A DNA stretch of 64,000 nt from Microbacterium keratanolyticum (GTDB lineage: Bacteria; Actinomycetota; Actinomycetes; Actinomycetales; Microbacteriaceae): the NCBI RefSeq assembly GCF_016907255.1, contig NZ_JAFBBQ010000001.1, positions 558,001 through 622,000 of the forward strand, in the 5' to 3' direction. Numbering within the stretch: position 1 is the first letter of the stretch; the number at the start of each line of letters is the position of its first letter. Shown here piece by piece: positions 1-9,059 of this stretch. The translations under genes were made by a program, and so were the position numbers. The notes below the pieces were generated by a model. It worked only from the letters and a program-made list of their open reading frames with translations, was not told the DNA's origin and made no database searches.

Positions 1-1
1 C

Positions 2-475
2 GGCTACCTCGTGAACCCGGAGACCGTGCGCGACAAGGACGGCATCTCGTCGGCCGTGGCGCTGCTCGGAATGGCGGCGGATGCCCGCTCCCGCGGAGTG
101 ACGATCGCCGATCTGCTCGACGAGCTGACTGCCGAGATCGGTGCGTTCGCGAGCGGTCAGGTCTCGATCCGGGTCGAGGATGTCTCCCTCATCGGTCGCA
201 TCATGGCGGCGCTGCGCCAGTCTCCTCCGGCCGCAGTCGGGGACACGCCGATCGATTCGGCGGAGGACCTGCTCCAGGCGGCTCCGGGAAGCCCGAGGGG
301 TGATGTCCTGCGTTACCGACTTTCGGACGGCTCCCGCGTGATCGTTCGCCCCAGCGGCACCGAGCCCAAGCTCAAGGTCTACATCGATGCACGCGCGGTC
401 ACGACGGCGGATGCTCAGCGTCAGGTCGCCGCGCTCGAGACGGGCGTGCGCGCCCTGCTCGACGCGCTTTCCTGA
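2..475 (+). CDS. phosphomannomutase/phosphoglucomutase family, C-terminal part
   Basis: The frame is open from the left edge, so only the last 157 or so residues are visible. The fragment carries the late motif DKDGISSAVALL and the phosphate-binding loop RPSGTEPKLKVYI near its end, both typical of the alpha-D-phosphohexomutase superfamily (domain 3 end and domain 4). The family interconverts hexose or pentose 1- and 6(5)-phosphates in the cytoplasm. The DKDGIS form is more like the PgcA/PGM2-type mutases than GlmM, but substrate cannot be fixed from this piece. The next gene starts 6 bp after the stop. Confidence 0.88.
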   Translation, partial: GYLVNPETVRDKDGISSAVALLGMAADARSRGVTIADLLDELTAEIGAFASGQVSIRVEDVSLIGRIMAALRQSPPAAVGDTPIDSAEDLLQAAPGSPRGDVLRYRLSDGSRVIVRPSGTEPKLKVYIDARAVTTADAQRQVAALETGVRALLDALS

Positions 476-481
476 GCACCG

Positions 482-1204
482 GTGACCCTCGCCCTCGTCG
501 GCGTCGCGGCACTGATCGCGGCGCTGATCCAGCGCATCACCGGGCTCGCCTTCGTGCTCGTCCTGATCGGCCCGATCGTCCTCGCGTACGGGCCGATCGA
601 GGGCGTCACGCTCGCCGTCTTCCTCGCCGTGATCGCCTCGATCATCGCCGTGCCCTCCGCATGGCGCGACGTCGACTGGCGGCGCACGCTGTGGTTGCTC
701 GGCGCCGGCGTGCTCGCGGCTCCCTTCGGCGCGCTCGTGACCCGGTTGCTCCCGGAGCCTGCCCTGCTCTTCCTCATCGGAGCGATGGCGGTCCTGGCGC
801 TGACTGCGAGCCGCCTCTCGTCCGTGTCACAGGTCTTGCGGGGCCGCAACGGCGCTGCCGTCTCCGGCGCGGTCGCGGGCTTCATGCACGCCGCGAGCGG
901 GCTCTCCGGTCCCGCGCTCGCCGCCTTCGCGATCGGCGATCGCTGGGACCAGCGCCGATTCGCCGCGAGCGCGCAGGTGATCTTCCTCGGCTTCGGAATC
1001 GCCTCGGTCCTCCTCCGCGGAATGCCCGTGTCGCCTCCCCTCGATGTGGCGGTGCTGGCTGCTGCCACCGCGCTCGGGATCATCGGCGGCGCGTTCCTGG
1101 TGCGCGTCGTTCCCCCGCACATCGCCCGCCATGCCATGCTGTTCTTCGCCTGGGCGGGAGCGATCGTCGTCCTCGTACGGGCGAGCATCGCGCTCTTCGG
1201 TTAA
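482..1204 (+). CDS. TauE/SafE family sulfite/anion exporter-like membrane protein
   Basis: A 240-residue, almost entirely hydrophobic protein with about seven to eight membrane segments. It has the repeated family pattern in which a glycine-rich turn (GFMHAASGLSGPALAAF, about residues 132-148) follows a charged loop. TauE/SafE proteins export sulfite, sulfoacetate or other small anions; the substrate here is unknown. The GTG start lies 6 bp after the mutase stop with no clear Shine-Dalgarno, so translational coupling is likely. At 240 aa it is within the usual family range. Confidence 0.8.
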   Translation: MTLALVGVAALIAALIQRITGLAFVLVLIGPIVLAYGPIEGVTLAVFLAVIASIIAVPSAWRDVDWRRTLWLLGAGVLAAPFGALVTRLLPEPALLFLIGAMAVLALTASRLSSVSQVLRGRNGAAVSGAVAGFMHAASGLSGPALAAFAIGDRWDQRRFAASAQVIFLGFGIASVLLRGMPVSPPLDVAVLAAATALGIIGGAFLVRVVPPHIARHAMLFFAWAGAIVVLVRASIALFG

Positions 1205-1211
1205 TTACCGC

Positions 1212-1239
1212 TAACATCAGAGACACTTCCCGCGGGAAG
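1212..1239 (+). promoter_or_regulatory. putative promoter -10 box and perfect palindrome before the monooxygenase operon
   Basis: TAACAT at 1212-1217 fits an actinobacterial -10 box. It is followed at 1226-1239 by the perfect 14-bp palindrome CTTCCCGCGGGAAG, which would cover the start of transcription. This placement suits a repressor operator for the operon beginning at 1285. No convincing -35 box is seen. The regulator is not identified. Confidence 0.4.
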
Positions 1240-1284
1240 CATCCCGGCACCCGAACCGGGAGCACGACGACGTGCAGGAGACGT

Positions 1285-2574
1285 ATGAGCACCTACGCCA
1301 TCATCGGCGCCGGCCCCTCGGGCCTGGCAGCCGCCCGCGCGCTGCAGAAGGCCGGCGTCGCCTTCGACGGATTCGAGGCCTCGCACGACGTCGGCGGCCT
1401 CTGGGACATCACGAATCCGCGCAGCACGATGTATGAATCGGCGCACCTCATCTCCTCACGCACGACGACCGAGTTCGCTGAGTTCCCGATGCGCAGCCGC
1501 GTCGACTACCCCGGACACCGGGTCCTGCAGGGCTACTTCGGCGACTACGCCGACCACTTCCGACTGCGCGAGCGATTCCGCTTCGACACGCGCGTCACGC
1601 ACCTCGAGCCCCGCGACGGGGGCTGGGATCTCACGGCAGAGGACGCCTCCGGCTCGAGCACGCAGTGGTACGACGGCGTCATCCTCGCCAACGGCACGCT
1701 CGCGGAGCCGAATGTGCCGACCTTCCGCGGCGCCTTCGACGGAGAGATCCTGCATACGAGCGCCTACAAGGACGCATCCCTGCTCACCGGAAAGCGTGTG
1801 CTGCTGATCGGCGCCGGCAACTCCGGATGCGACATCGCCGTGGACGCCGTGCACCATGCGGCATCGATCGACATGAGTGTGCGGCGCGGCTACTACTTCG
1901 TCCCCCGCTACCTGTTCGGTCGTCCGAGCGACACACTCAACCAGGGCAAGCCCCTGCCCGCGAAGATCAAGCAGTTCATCGACACGCGCATTCTGCGCGC
2001 CTTCACGGGCGACCCCGTGCGCTTCGGGTTCCCGAAGCCGGACTACAAGATCTACGAGTCACATCCGATCGTCAACACGCTGATCCTGAACCATCTCGGT
2101 CAGGGCGACCTGCGCATCCGTCCCGACATCGACCGGTTCGAGGGACACACGGTGCATTTCCGCGACGGATCCAGCGATGAGTACGACCTCGTCCTCCTCG
2201 CCACCGGCTACACGCTCGACTACCCCTTCGTCGCGAAAGAGCATCTCGCCTGGCGCGGAGCCTCGCCACGACTGTTCCTGAACATGTTCCCGGCGTCGTT
2301 CAACGGGCTGTTCGTCGTCGGGATGATCGAAGCATCCGGCATCGGCTGGCAGGGCAGATACGAGCAGGCCGAGCTCCTCGCCGCCTATCTCCGCGCAGTC
2401 GCCACCGCTCCGGATGCCGCCTCGCGGTTCCGCGCCCGCGTCGCGAATGAGGCCTGGCCGGATGTGACCGGCGGCTACAACTACCTGGGCCTTGACCGCA
2501 TGTCGTACTACGTGAACAAAGACGCCTACCGTGGCGCGATGCGCGCCGAGAAGAAGAAGCTGGAGGACGCATGA
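1285..2574 (+). CDS. flavin-containing monooxygenase (FMO-like)
   Basis: 429 residues. An N-terminal FAD Rossmann motif GAGPSGLAAA (residues 8-17), the FMO-type fingerprint FDGEILHTSAY (151-161), a second dinucleotide motif GAGNSGCD (176-183) for NADPH, and LLATGY (304-309) together define a class B flavin monooxygenase. Such enzymes use NADPH and O2 to oxygenate soft nucleophiles (N or S) or ketones. The ATG at 1285 is chosen because GCAGGAG precedes it with good spacing. It overlaps the next gene by 4 bp (ATGA), so it is the first gene of a three-gene operon with a symporter and an epimerase/dehydrogenase. Substrate unknown. Confidence 0.85.
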   Translation: MSTYAIIGAGPSGLAAARALQKAGVAFDGFEASHDVGGLWDITNPRSTMYESAHLISSRTTTEFAEFPMRSRVDYPGHRVLQGYFGDYADHFRLRERFRFDTRVTHLEPRDGGWDLTAEDASGSSTQWYDGVILANGTLAEPNVPTFRGAFDGEILHTSAYKDASLLTGKRVLLIGAGNSGCDIAVDAVHHAASIDMSVRRGYYFVPRYLFGRPSDTLNQGKPLPAKIKQFIDTRILRAFTGDPVRFGFPKPDYKIYESHPIVNTLILNHLGQGDLRIRPDIDRFEGHTVHFRDGSSDEYDLVLLATGYTLDYPFVAKEHLAWRGASPRLFLNMFPASFNGLFVVGMIEASGIGWQGRYEQAELLAAYLRAVATAPDAASRFRARVANEAWPDVTGGYNYLGLDRMSYYVNKDAYRGAMRAEKKKLEDA

Positions 2575-3545
2575 ACGTCGATGACGTGGTGCTGAACTTC
2601 ACTCCCGGCACCCTGATGATCCTCAACGTCGTGCTCGGGCTGATCATGCTCGGCATCGCCCTGGACACGGCGCCGCGCGACTTCCGGGTCGTCGCGAAGC
2701 ATCCGAAGCCCTTCGCGATCGCGATCGGCGCCCAGCTGGTCCTGCTGCCGGCGGTGACGTTCCTGCTCACCCTTGTGCTGCCGGTGACGCCGTCGATGGC
2801 CCTCGGGATGATCCTGGTGGCGTGCTGTCCTCCCGGCAACATCTCGCAGGTGCTGACGCATCGCTCGGGGGGCAACGTGGCCCTGTCGGTGTCGATGACC
2901 GCCGTCGGCAATCTGCTGTACATCGTGGCGATGCCTCTCAGCATCGCGTTCTGGGGATCGCTGCATCCGACGGCGCGCCTCCTGCTGCACGAGGTCGCCC
3001 TCAACCCCTGGACGATGCTGCTCGAGATCTTCCTGATCATCGGCCTGCCGTTCGCCGTCGGGCTGTTGCTGCGCGCGAAGTTCCCGCGCTTCGCCGCGCG
3101 CGTGCAGCCGTTCGTGAAGTGGTTCAGCCTCATCGCCCTGGTCGGATTCATCGTGGGCGCGCTCGTGGGCAACTGGGCGGTGTTCCTCAGCGTGATCGGC
3201 GTCGTGCTCGCGGTCGTCGCTCTGCACGACGCCGTCGCCCTCGCTCTGGGATATGGGACGGCCGTGCTCGGCGGACTCGGCACCCGCGAGCGCAAGGCGA
3301 TCACCTTCGAGGTCGGCATCCGCAACGCAGGTCTCGGCCTCGGTCTCGTCTTCGCCTTCTTCGGCGGTCTGGGTGGCATGGCCGTCGTCGCCGGATGGTG
3401 GGGAATCTGGGACATCGTCGCCGGTCTCATCCTCGCGGGGCTCTGGGCCCGGCACACGAAGCGCCGCACCGGCAGCGTCACGGGCGACGCGACCCCGCAC
3501 GCGCACAGGACCACAGGCACGACCGCGTCCGAGGCGCGCCCGTGA
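2571..3545 (+). CDS. bile acid:sodium symporter family (BASS) transporter
   Basis: 324 residues with about nine or ten membrane helices. The two conserved crossover regions of the family are visible: CCPPGNISQVLTHRSGGN at about residues 85-102 and the FEVGIRNAGLGLGL motif near residue 245. Bacterial BASS proteins move organic anions with Na+; 2-keto acids, pantoate and steroid acids are known substrates in relatives. It overlaps both neighbours by 4 bp, so its substrate or product is probably handled by the adjacent monooxygenase and epimerase-like enzyme. A polar tail of about 35 residues follows the last helix. Confidence 0.82.
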   Translation: MNVDDVVLNFTPGTLMILNVVLGLIMLGIALDTAPRDFRVVAKHPKPFAIAIGAQLVLLPAVTFLLTLVLPVTPSMALGMILVACCPPGNISQVLTHRSGGNVALSVSMTAVGNLLYIVAMPLSIAFWGSLHPTARLLLHEVALNPWTMLLEIFLIIGLPFAVGLLLRAKFPRFAARVQPFVKWFSLIALVGFIVGALVGNWAVFLSVIGVVLAVVALHDAVALALGYGTAVLGGLGTRERKAITFEVGIRNAGLGLGLVFAFFGGLGGMAVVAGWWGIWDIVAGLILAGLWARHTKRRTGSVTGDATPHAHRTTGTTASEARP

Positions 3546-4495
3546 CGCGGATCCTCATCACCGGCGGAGGCGGGTTCCTCGGTTCGCATGTGGCCCGGCA
3601 GCTGGCTGCGCGCGACGACGTGGACCTCGTGGTCTCGGGTGACGTCCGCATCGGCGCGGACGCGCGTCCCGGAGTCATCGACGTCGTCGCAGACGTCACA
3701 GACGCGACGGCGCTCGCTCCGCTCCTGCGCCGCTACGACATCGACACCGTCGTGCATCTCGCCGCGATCGTGAATCCCGGAAGAGACGTCGATCTCGAAT
3801 ACCGGGTGGACGTCGAGGGTTCAGCGCACGTTCTCGCCGCCTGCGCGGAAGCGGGCGTGCGTCGCATCGTCGTTTCGAGCTCAGGTGCGGCCTACGGGTA
3901 TCACGCCGACAACCCCACCTGGATCACGGAGGACGCGCCGATCCGCGGCAATGACGAGTTCCCGTACTCACGTCACAAGCGGCTCGTCGAGGAGATGCTG
4001 GCCGGCTACCGTGTCTCGCATCCGGAGCTCTCACAGGTGATCTTCCGCATCGGCACGATTCTCGGTCCCTCCGTGCAGAACCAGATCACGGCGCTCTGGG
4101 ACGGGCCACGCATCCTTCGCATCGCGGGTTCCGACTCCCCCTTTGTCTTCGTCTGGGTGGACGATGTGGCGGCGGCGATGGTGCACGCGGCGACGGACGG
4201 TCCCGCGGGGATCTTCAACGTCGCGGGCGACGGCGCCCTGAGCGTGACCGAGATCGCTGCGCGCCTCCGCAAACCGCTCCTCACGGTTCCGGCGGGCGCG
4301 CTGTCGCTCGCGCTGCGGGTCGGTCGGATGCTGCGCCTGACCGTGCACGGCCCGGAGAAGGTGCGCTTCCTGCGCTATCGTCCGGTGCTGGACAACACGC
4401 GCCTGAAGCGCGACTTCGGCTTCACTCCTGCACGGACGTCGAGCGAGGCGTTCGACGAGTATCTCGCCACGCACCCGGGCGTCGCCCGCCGATAG
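3542..4495 (+). CDS. NAD(P)-dependent epimerase/dehydratase (extended SDR)
   Basis: 317 residues from a GTG start that overlaps the symporter stop by 4 bp. The N-terminal TGGGGFLGSH motif binds NAD(P). SSSGAAYG and YSRHK (YxxxK) supply the catalytic Ser/Tyr/Lys of extended short-chain dehydrogenases. The family includes nucleotide-sugar epimerases and 3-beta-hydroxysteroid-type dehydrogenases. The neighbours (FMO, BASS transporter) do not look like sugar-nucleotide genes, so a small-molecule alcohol/ketone reaction is as likely as an epimerase role. A terminator hairpin follows. Confidence 0.82.
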   Translation: MTRILITGGGGFLGSHVARQLAARDDVDLVVSGDVRIGADARPGVIDVVADVTDATALAPLLRRYDIDTVVHLAAIVNPGRDVDLEYRVDVEGSAHVLAACAEAGVRRIVVSSSGAAYGYHADNPTWITEDAPIRGNDEFPYSRHKRLVEEMLAGYRVSHPELSQVIFRIGTILGPSVQNQITALWDGPRILRIAGSDSPFVFVWVDDVAAAMVHAATDGPAGIFNVAGDGALSVTEIAARLRKPLLTVPAGALSLALRVGRMLRLTVHGPEKVRFLRYRPVLDNTRLKRDFGFTPARTSSEAFDEYLATHPGVARR

Positions 4496-4501
4496 CGTGC
4501 G

Positions 4502-4552
4502 CGGGCGGATGCCGGGCACGCGCTCCCCTCGCGCGCTCCCGGCATCCGCCCG
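4502..4552. terminator. hairpin between convergent genes
   Basis: A perfect 15-bp stem (4502-4516 with 4538-4552; arm CGGGCGGATGCCGGG) and a 21-nt loop lie in the gap between the plus-strand epimerase gene and the minus-strand permease gene. There is no clear T-run. It could serve as a terminator from both sides. Confidence 0.6.
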
Positions 4553-4558
4553 GTCGCT

Positions 4559-5448
<890 letters not shown>

Positions 5449-5452
<4 letters not shown>

Positions 5453-6351
5453 CGCTTCTCCTGACGGTTGGTGGCGATCAGATAGGGGACGATGATGACC
5501 GCGACGATCACCAACAGGATGGTGCCGACGGCTGCGGCGTTCGCGTAGTCGAAGCTCGACTTGAAGACGTACATGTCGACCGCGGGAACCTTGGTCTGGT
5601 AGTTCGCCGGCTTCGAGATCGACATGATGAGGTCGAACGACTTCAGCGACATGTGCCCGATGATGATGAGCGCCGAAAGCGCGACCGGCGACAGCTGCGG
5701 GAAGAGCACGTAGCGGTACAGCTTCCATTCGCTCGCGCCATCCATGCGGGCGGCTTCGCGCAGCTCATCCGGGATGCCCCGGAAGCCCGCGAGGAACAGC
5801 GCCATCACGTAACCGGCGAGCTGCCAGATCGCAGGAAGGGCGATCGCGATGATCCCGAAAGTGACGTCGTTCCACCACGGGTTCTGCAGAAAGTCGAGGC
5901 CGAGGTTCTGGAACAGACGGTTGAGTCCGCTCGCGTTCTCGCCCTGATTGGAGTTCAGCAGCCAGCGCCAGACGACACCGGATGCCACGAACGAGACGGC
6001 CATCGGGAAGAGATAGATCGCGCGGAAGAACCCCTCCCCCTTGCTGGGCTTGTCCATGAGCCAGGCCCAGCAGAAGCCGATGACCATCGTGCCGACGAGG
6101 AACACGACGGTGAACAGCAGAAGGTTCATGAGCGAGTGCTGGAAGGCACTGCTCTGCAGGAGCTCGACGTAGTTGTCGAACCACACGAGCACGGTGGGCT
6201 TGCGGCCTGTCGCCTGTGCTGCCGTGTGGTTGTCGGTGATCGAGGTCTGGAAGTTCGCGTACAGCAGGCCGTACACGAACACGGCCAGCAGGATCAGTGA
6301 GGGGGCGAGCAGCAGCAGCGGCGGCCCCGCCTTCTTCAGGCGTTTCAGCAT
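5449..6351 (-). CDS. carbohydrate ABC transporter permease, MalF-like (CUT1)
   Basis: 300 residues, six predicted membrane helices, and an EAA loop ELREAARMDGASEWKLYRYV near residue 210. GGAAGGA precedes the ATG. It is the first permease of the pair and overlaps the MalG-like gene by 4 bp. A 14-bp-stem hairpin separates it from the binding-protein gene upstream. Substrate is unknown; the locus has no glycosidase to hint at it. Confidence 0.88.
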
Positions 6352-6368
6352 GGTGTTCCTTCCGGAGA

Positions 6369-6399
6369 GCTGCCGCCCGGCGAGGCGCCGGGCGGCAGC
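6369..6399 (-). other. strong hairpin between binding-protein gene and permease genes
   Basis: A perfect 14-bp GC-rich stem (6369-6382 with 6386-6399; arm GCTGCCGCCCGGCG) with a 3-nt loop lies in the 55-bp gap after the SBP stop. No T-run follows. It probably protects the 3' end of the SBP mRNA or partly terminates, giving more binding protein than permease. Confidence 0.7.
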
Positions 6400-6406
6400 G
6401 GGTGCA

Positions 6407-7699
6407 TCAGCCGACGGCGGCTGCGAGCTCGGACTGGAAGGTCGCGAGGTCGGATGCTCCGGTGGTGAACTTGCTCGTGGCGTCGGAGACCTTGTTCAAG
6501 GTCGCCACGGGCGCTGCCGCACCGTGCGCCAGCGACGAGACGATCGTGTCTGCGGCGAACGACTCGATCGCGGTCTTCTGGTACGGGCTGAAGTCGCTCG
6601 TGTCGGCGTCGGTGCGGGCCGGGATGGATCCCTTGGCCTTGTTGAACGCGGCCTGGCCTTCGGCCGATCCGACGGTCTCCAGCCATGCCTTCGCACCGTC
6701 CGGGTGCGGGGCGCCCACAGGAAGCGTGAACGAGTCGGCGAGGAAGTCGAACACACCGTCCGTCCCGGGAACCGGGAAGTAGATGTAGTCCGCCGGAGAG
6801 GAGAGACCAGCCTCAGCGAACGCGGCTTCCGCCCAGTCGCCCATCACGTTGAACGCCGCCGTGCCGTCGATGACCTGCTGGGTGGCGTCGGGCCAGTCCA
6901 GACCGTCACGGTCGGTGTTGGTGTAGCTCATGAGCTTCTCGAAGTCCTTGAGCGCGTCGGTGACTTCGGCGCCCTTCCAGTCGGTCGATCCGTCCCAGAG
7001 GCCCGTGTAGCCGTCGGCGCCGAGGCTCGACAGAAGCACGGTCTCGAGCAGGTGCACCTGGGTCCAGGTCGTCGCGACCGAGAGCGGAGTCTTGCCGGCG
7101 GCCTTGACGGCGTCGAGCGCGGTGAACCACGAGTCGAGGTCGGCGTACTCGGCGGCCGGGTCGAGGCCTGCCTCGGTCAGCACCGCCGGGTTCGCCCAGA
7201 CGACGTTCGCGCGGTGGATGTTGGAGGGGATCGAGTAGATCGCGCCGTCCACGGTGAGCCGATCGACGAGGTCCTTCGGGAAGGCGTCGCGCAGACCGAA
7301 CTCGTCATAGAGGCTGGAGACGTCTTCGACCTGACCTGCGTCGATGTAGTCCTGCAGCTCCGCGCCCGCGTGCGCCTGGAAGGTGTCGGGCGGGTCGCCC
7401 GCCTGCAGACGGGACTGCAGCAGGTCCTTGGCCGCAGATCCCGCACCGCCGGCGACGGCGCCGTTGATGAACTCCACATCGGGGTGCTGCTCGTTGAAGA
7501 CGCCGACGAGGGCGTCGAGTCCTGCCTTCTCACTGCCCGCGGCCCACCAGGTGAAGACCTCGACCTCGGATGCGGCGCCGTCTCCTCCGGAGTCTCCCCC
7601 CGTGTCACCGGATCCACCGCTCGTGCAGCCTGCCAGGCCGAGGGCGAGAGCCGCCGCTCCGGCCGTGGCCATGATCACTTTCTGCCTACGCATTTTCAT
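6407..7699 (-). CDS. ABC transporter sugar-binding lipoprotein (CUT1)
   Basis: 430 residues. A basic N-terminus and hydrophobic stretch end in the lipobox LAGC (Cys25), followed by a Gly/Ser/Asp-rich linker, so the mature protein is a lipoprotein on the outer face of the membrane. The body (EVEVFTWWAAGSEKAGL and later GTAAFNVMGDWAE) is typical of family 1 extracellular solute-binding proteins for sugars. A second in-frame ATG two codons downstream has better Shine-Dalgarno spacing and may be the true start. It is the first gene of the operon and lies opposite the ROK regulator. Confidence 0.88.
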   Translation of the reverse strand: MKMRRQKVIMATAGAAALALGLAGCTSGGSGDTGGDSGGDGAASEVEVFTWWAAGSEKAGLDALVGVFNEQHPDVEFINGAVAGGAGSAAKDLLQSRLQAGDPPDTFQAHAGAELQDYIDAGQVEDVSSLYDEFGLRDAFPKDLVDRLTVDGAIYSIPSNIHRANVVWANPAVLTEAGLDPAAEYADLDSWFTALDAVKAAGKTPLSVATTWTQVHLLETVLLSSLGADGYTGLWDGSTDWKGAEVTDALKDFEKLMSYTNTDRDGLDWPDATQQVIDGTAAFNVMGDWAEAAFAEAGLSSPADYIYFPVPGTDGVFDFLADSFTLPVGAPHPDGAKAWLETVGSAEGQAAFNKAKGSIPARTDADTSDFSPYQKTAIESFAADTIVSSLAHGAAAPVATLNKVSDATSKFTTGASDLATFQSELAAAVG

Positions 7700-7783
7700 C
7701 GCCTTCTCTGCCGATTCGATCGCACATCAGTGTGCGGAGAGCGTCGGGCGCTCTCGCTGTCGCCATTCAACGACTCCCCACGC

Positions 7784-7814
7784 CTTGATGTCAAGAAGTA
7801 AATTCAAGACAGCG
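7784..7814. promoter_or_regulatory. likely ROK operator and CUT1 promoter -35 region
   Basis: CTTGATGTCAAG at 7784-7795 is an inverted repeat (CTTGA..TCAAG), and TCAAGA recurs at about 7804-7809 with an AT-rich spacer. On the minus strand TTGACA (7794-7789) lies in the repeat and would be the -35 of the SBP operon, with a weak -10 about 17 bp on. A ROK repressor binding here would block that promoter. The repeat is seen; the regulator assignment is inferred. Confidence 0.45.
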
Positions 7815-7874
7815 CAGAAAGTGACACTTGCGTTATCTTCTGAACTCAGCGGGATTGCCGGTATCGTGCAGAGT

Positions 7875-9059
7875 GTGCGCCAGACACAAGCGATGCCGGG
7901 GTCGCAGACGTCGTTGCGTGAGGCCAACAGGGCCCGCATCGTTCGTGCTGTGCAGCAGCATGGCGCCCTGACGCAGGTCGAGCTCGCCGGCATCACCGGC
8001 CTCTCCCCCGCCAGCGTCTCGAACATCGTCACCGAGCTCTCCGACGCCGGCGTTCTCGACACGAGTCCCTCCATCCGGTCCGGTCGTCGCGCACGCCTGG
8101 TCACCCTCGCACGCGCGTCCGGACTCGTCGTCGGGATCGATGTCGGCGCCCGCACGATGCGCGTCGCCCTCGCCGATGTCTCGCTGCAGATCCTGGCGAC
8201 CGAGACACTCCCGCTCGCCCCGGATCACCGCGCCGACATGAGCCTGCAGCGGGCCGGGATGCTGGTCGCGGAGATGATCGAGGCCGTGGACGCCTCCCCG
8301 GATGAGCTGCTCGCGATCGGCGTGGGTGTCCCCGCTCCCGTCGACGTCCGCACCGGCACCGTGATCTCGACCGCTCTCCTGCGCGGCTGGGACGGCGCGG
8401 TCGTCGAACAGCTTCTCGGAGGCGTGCTCGGCGTCCCGGTCGCCGTGGACAACGATGCCAACCTCGGTGCACTCGCCGAGGCGCGCTATGGCAGCGGTGT
8501 CGGCCGGGAATCGGTCTTCTACGTACACGCTTCACACACGATCGGCGCCGGCATCGTCCTGAACGGACACCTCCTGCACGGTCGTCAGGGTGGCGCCGGC
8601 GAACTCGGCCACACGATCGTCGACCCCGACGGCGCCGTCTGCCGCTGCGGCAGTCGTGGCTGTCTCGAGACGATCGCCGGATCCGCGGCGATCCTCGCGA
8701 TGCTGCGCACAAGTCACGGCCCGCTCACCCTCGACGACGTGATCACGCGCGCCCGCGACGGGGACCTCGGATGCCGCCGCGCGCTCGCTGACACCGGTCG
8801 CGCGCTCGGAGCCGCCGTCGCCAACGCGTGCACACTGCTCGACCCGGACGCTGTCATCATCGGCGGCACGCTCGCGGACGCGGGCGCGGTGTTCCTGGAT
8901 GCGGTCCGCAGTACCGTCGACGCACTGGTGCTGCCCTCCGCGGGTGGTCCGCCCGACGTGGTCGCCTCGGAGTTCGGCGAGGAGTCCGAGCTGCGCGGCG
9001 CGCTCACCGCGGCGCTCGATCTCGCCCGGGAGCGGGGATCGCTGGGGGTGCTCACGTGA
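7875..9059 (+). CDS. ROK family transcriptional regulator
   Basis: 394 residues. An N-terminal winged helix (TQVELAGITGLSPASVSNIV, about residues 33-52) is followed by a sugar-kinase-like ROK domain with GIDVGARTMRVALAD (phosphate motif) and the zinc motif CRCGSRGCLE. ROK regulators of the NagC/XylR type sense a sugar or sugar phosphate. The GTG at 7875 is chosen because TATCGT lies 7 nt before it, as in leaderless genes here; ATG 7893 and GTG 7866 are alternatives. It overlaps the next gene by 4 bp, so it is co-transcribed with the CUT2 transporter, and it is divergent from the CUT1 operon. Confidence 0.82.
   Translation: MRQTQAMPGSQTSLREANRARIVRAVQQHGALTQVELAGITGLSPASVSNIVTELSDAGVLDTSPSIRSGRRARLVTLARASGLVVGIDVGARTMRVALADVSLQILATETLPLAPDHRADMSLQRAGMLVAEMIEAVDASPDELLAIGVGVPAPVDVRTGTVISTALLRGWDGAVVEQLLGGVLGVPVAVDNDANLGALAEARYGSGVGRESVFYVHASHTIGAGIVLNGHLLHGRQGGAGELGHTIVDPDGAVCRCGSRGCLETIAGSAAILAMLRTSHGPLTLDDVITRARDGDLGCRRALADTGRALGAAVANACTLLDPDAVIIGGTLADAGAVFLDAVRSTVDALVLPSAGGPPDVVASEFGEESELRGALTAALDLARERGSLGVLT

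Noticed and set aside
1261..1290. An earlier start for the flavin monooxygenase inside the TauE gene frame
   Set aside because: The Rossmann motif begins 7 residues after the ATG at 1285, as in homologues, and GCAGGAG precedes that ATG.
2300..3757. A 485-codon minus-strand open frame opposite the BASS and SDR genes
   Set aside because: Composition is Arg/Ser/Thr-rich without domains, and both opposite genes are well supported.
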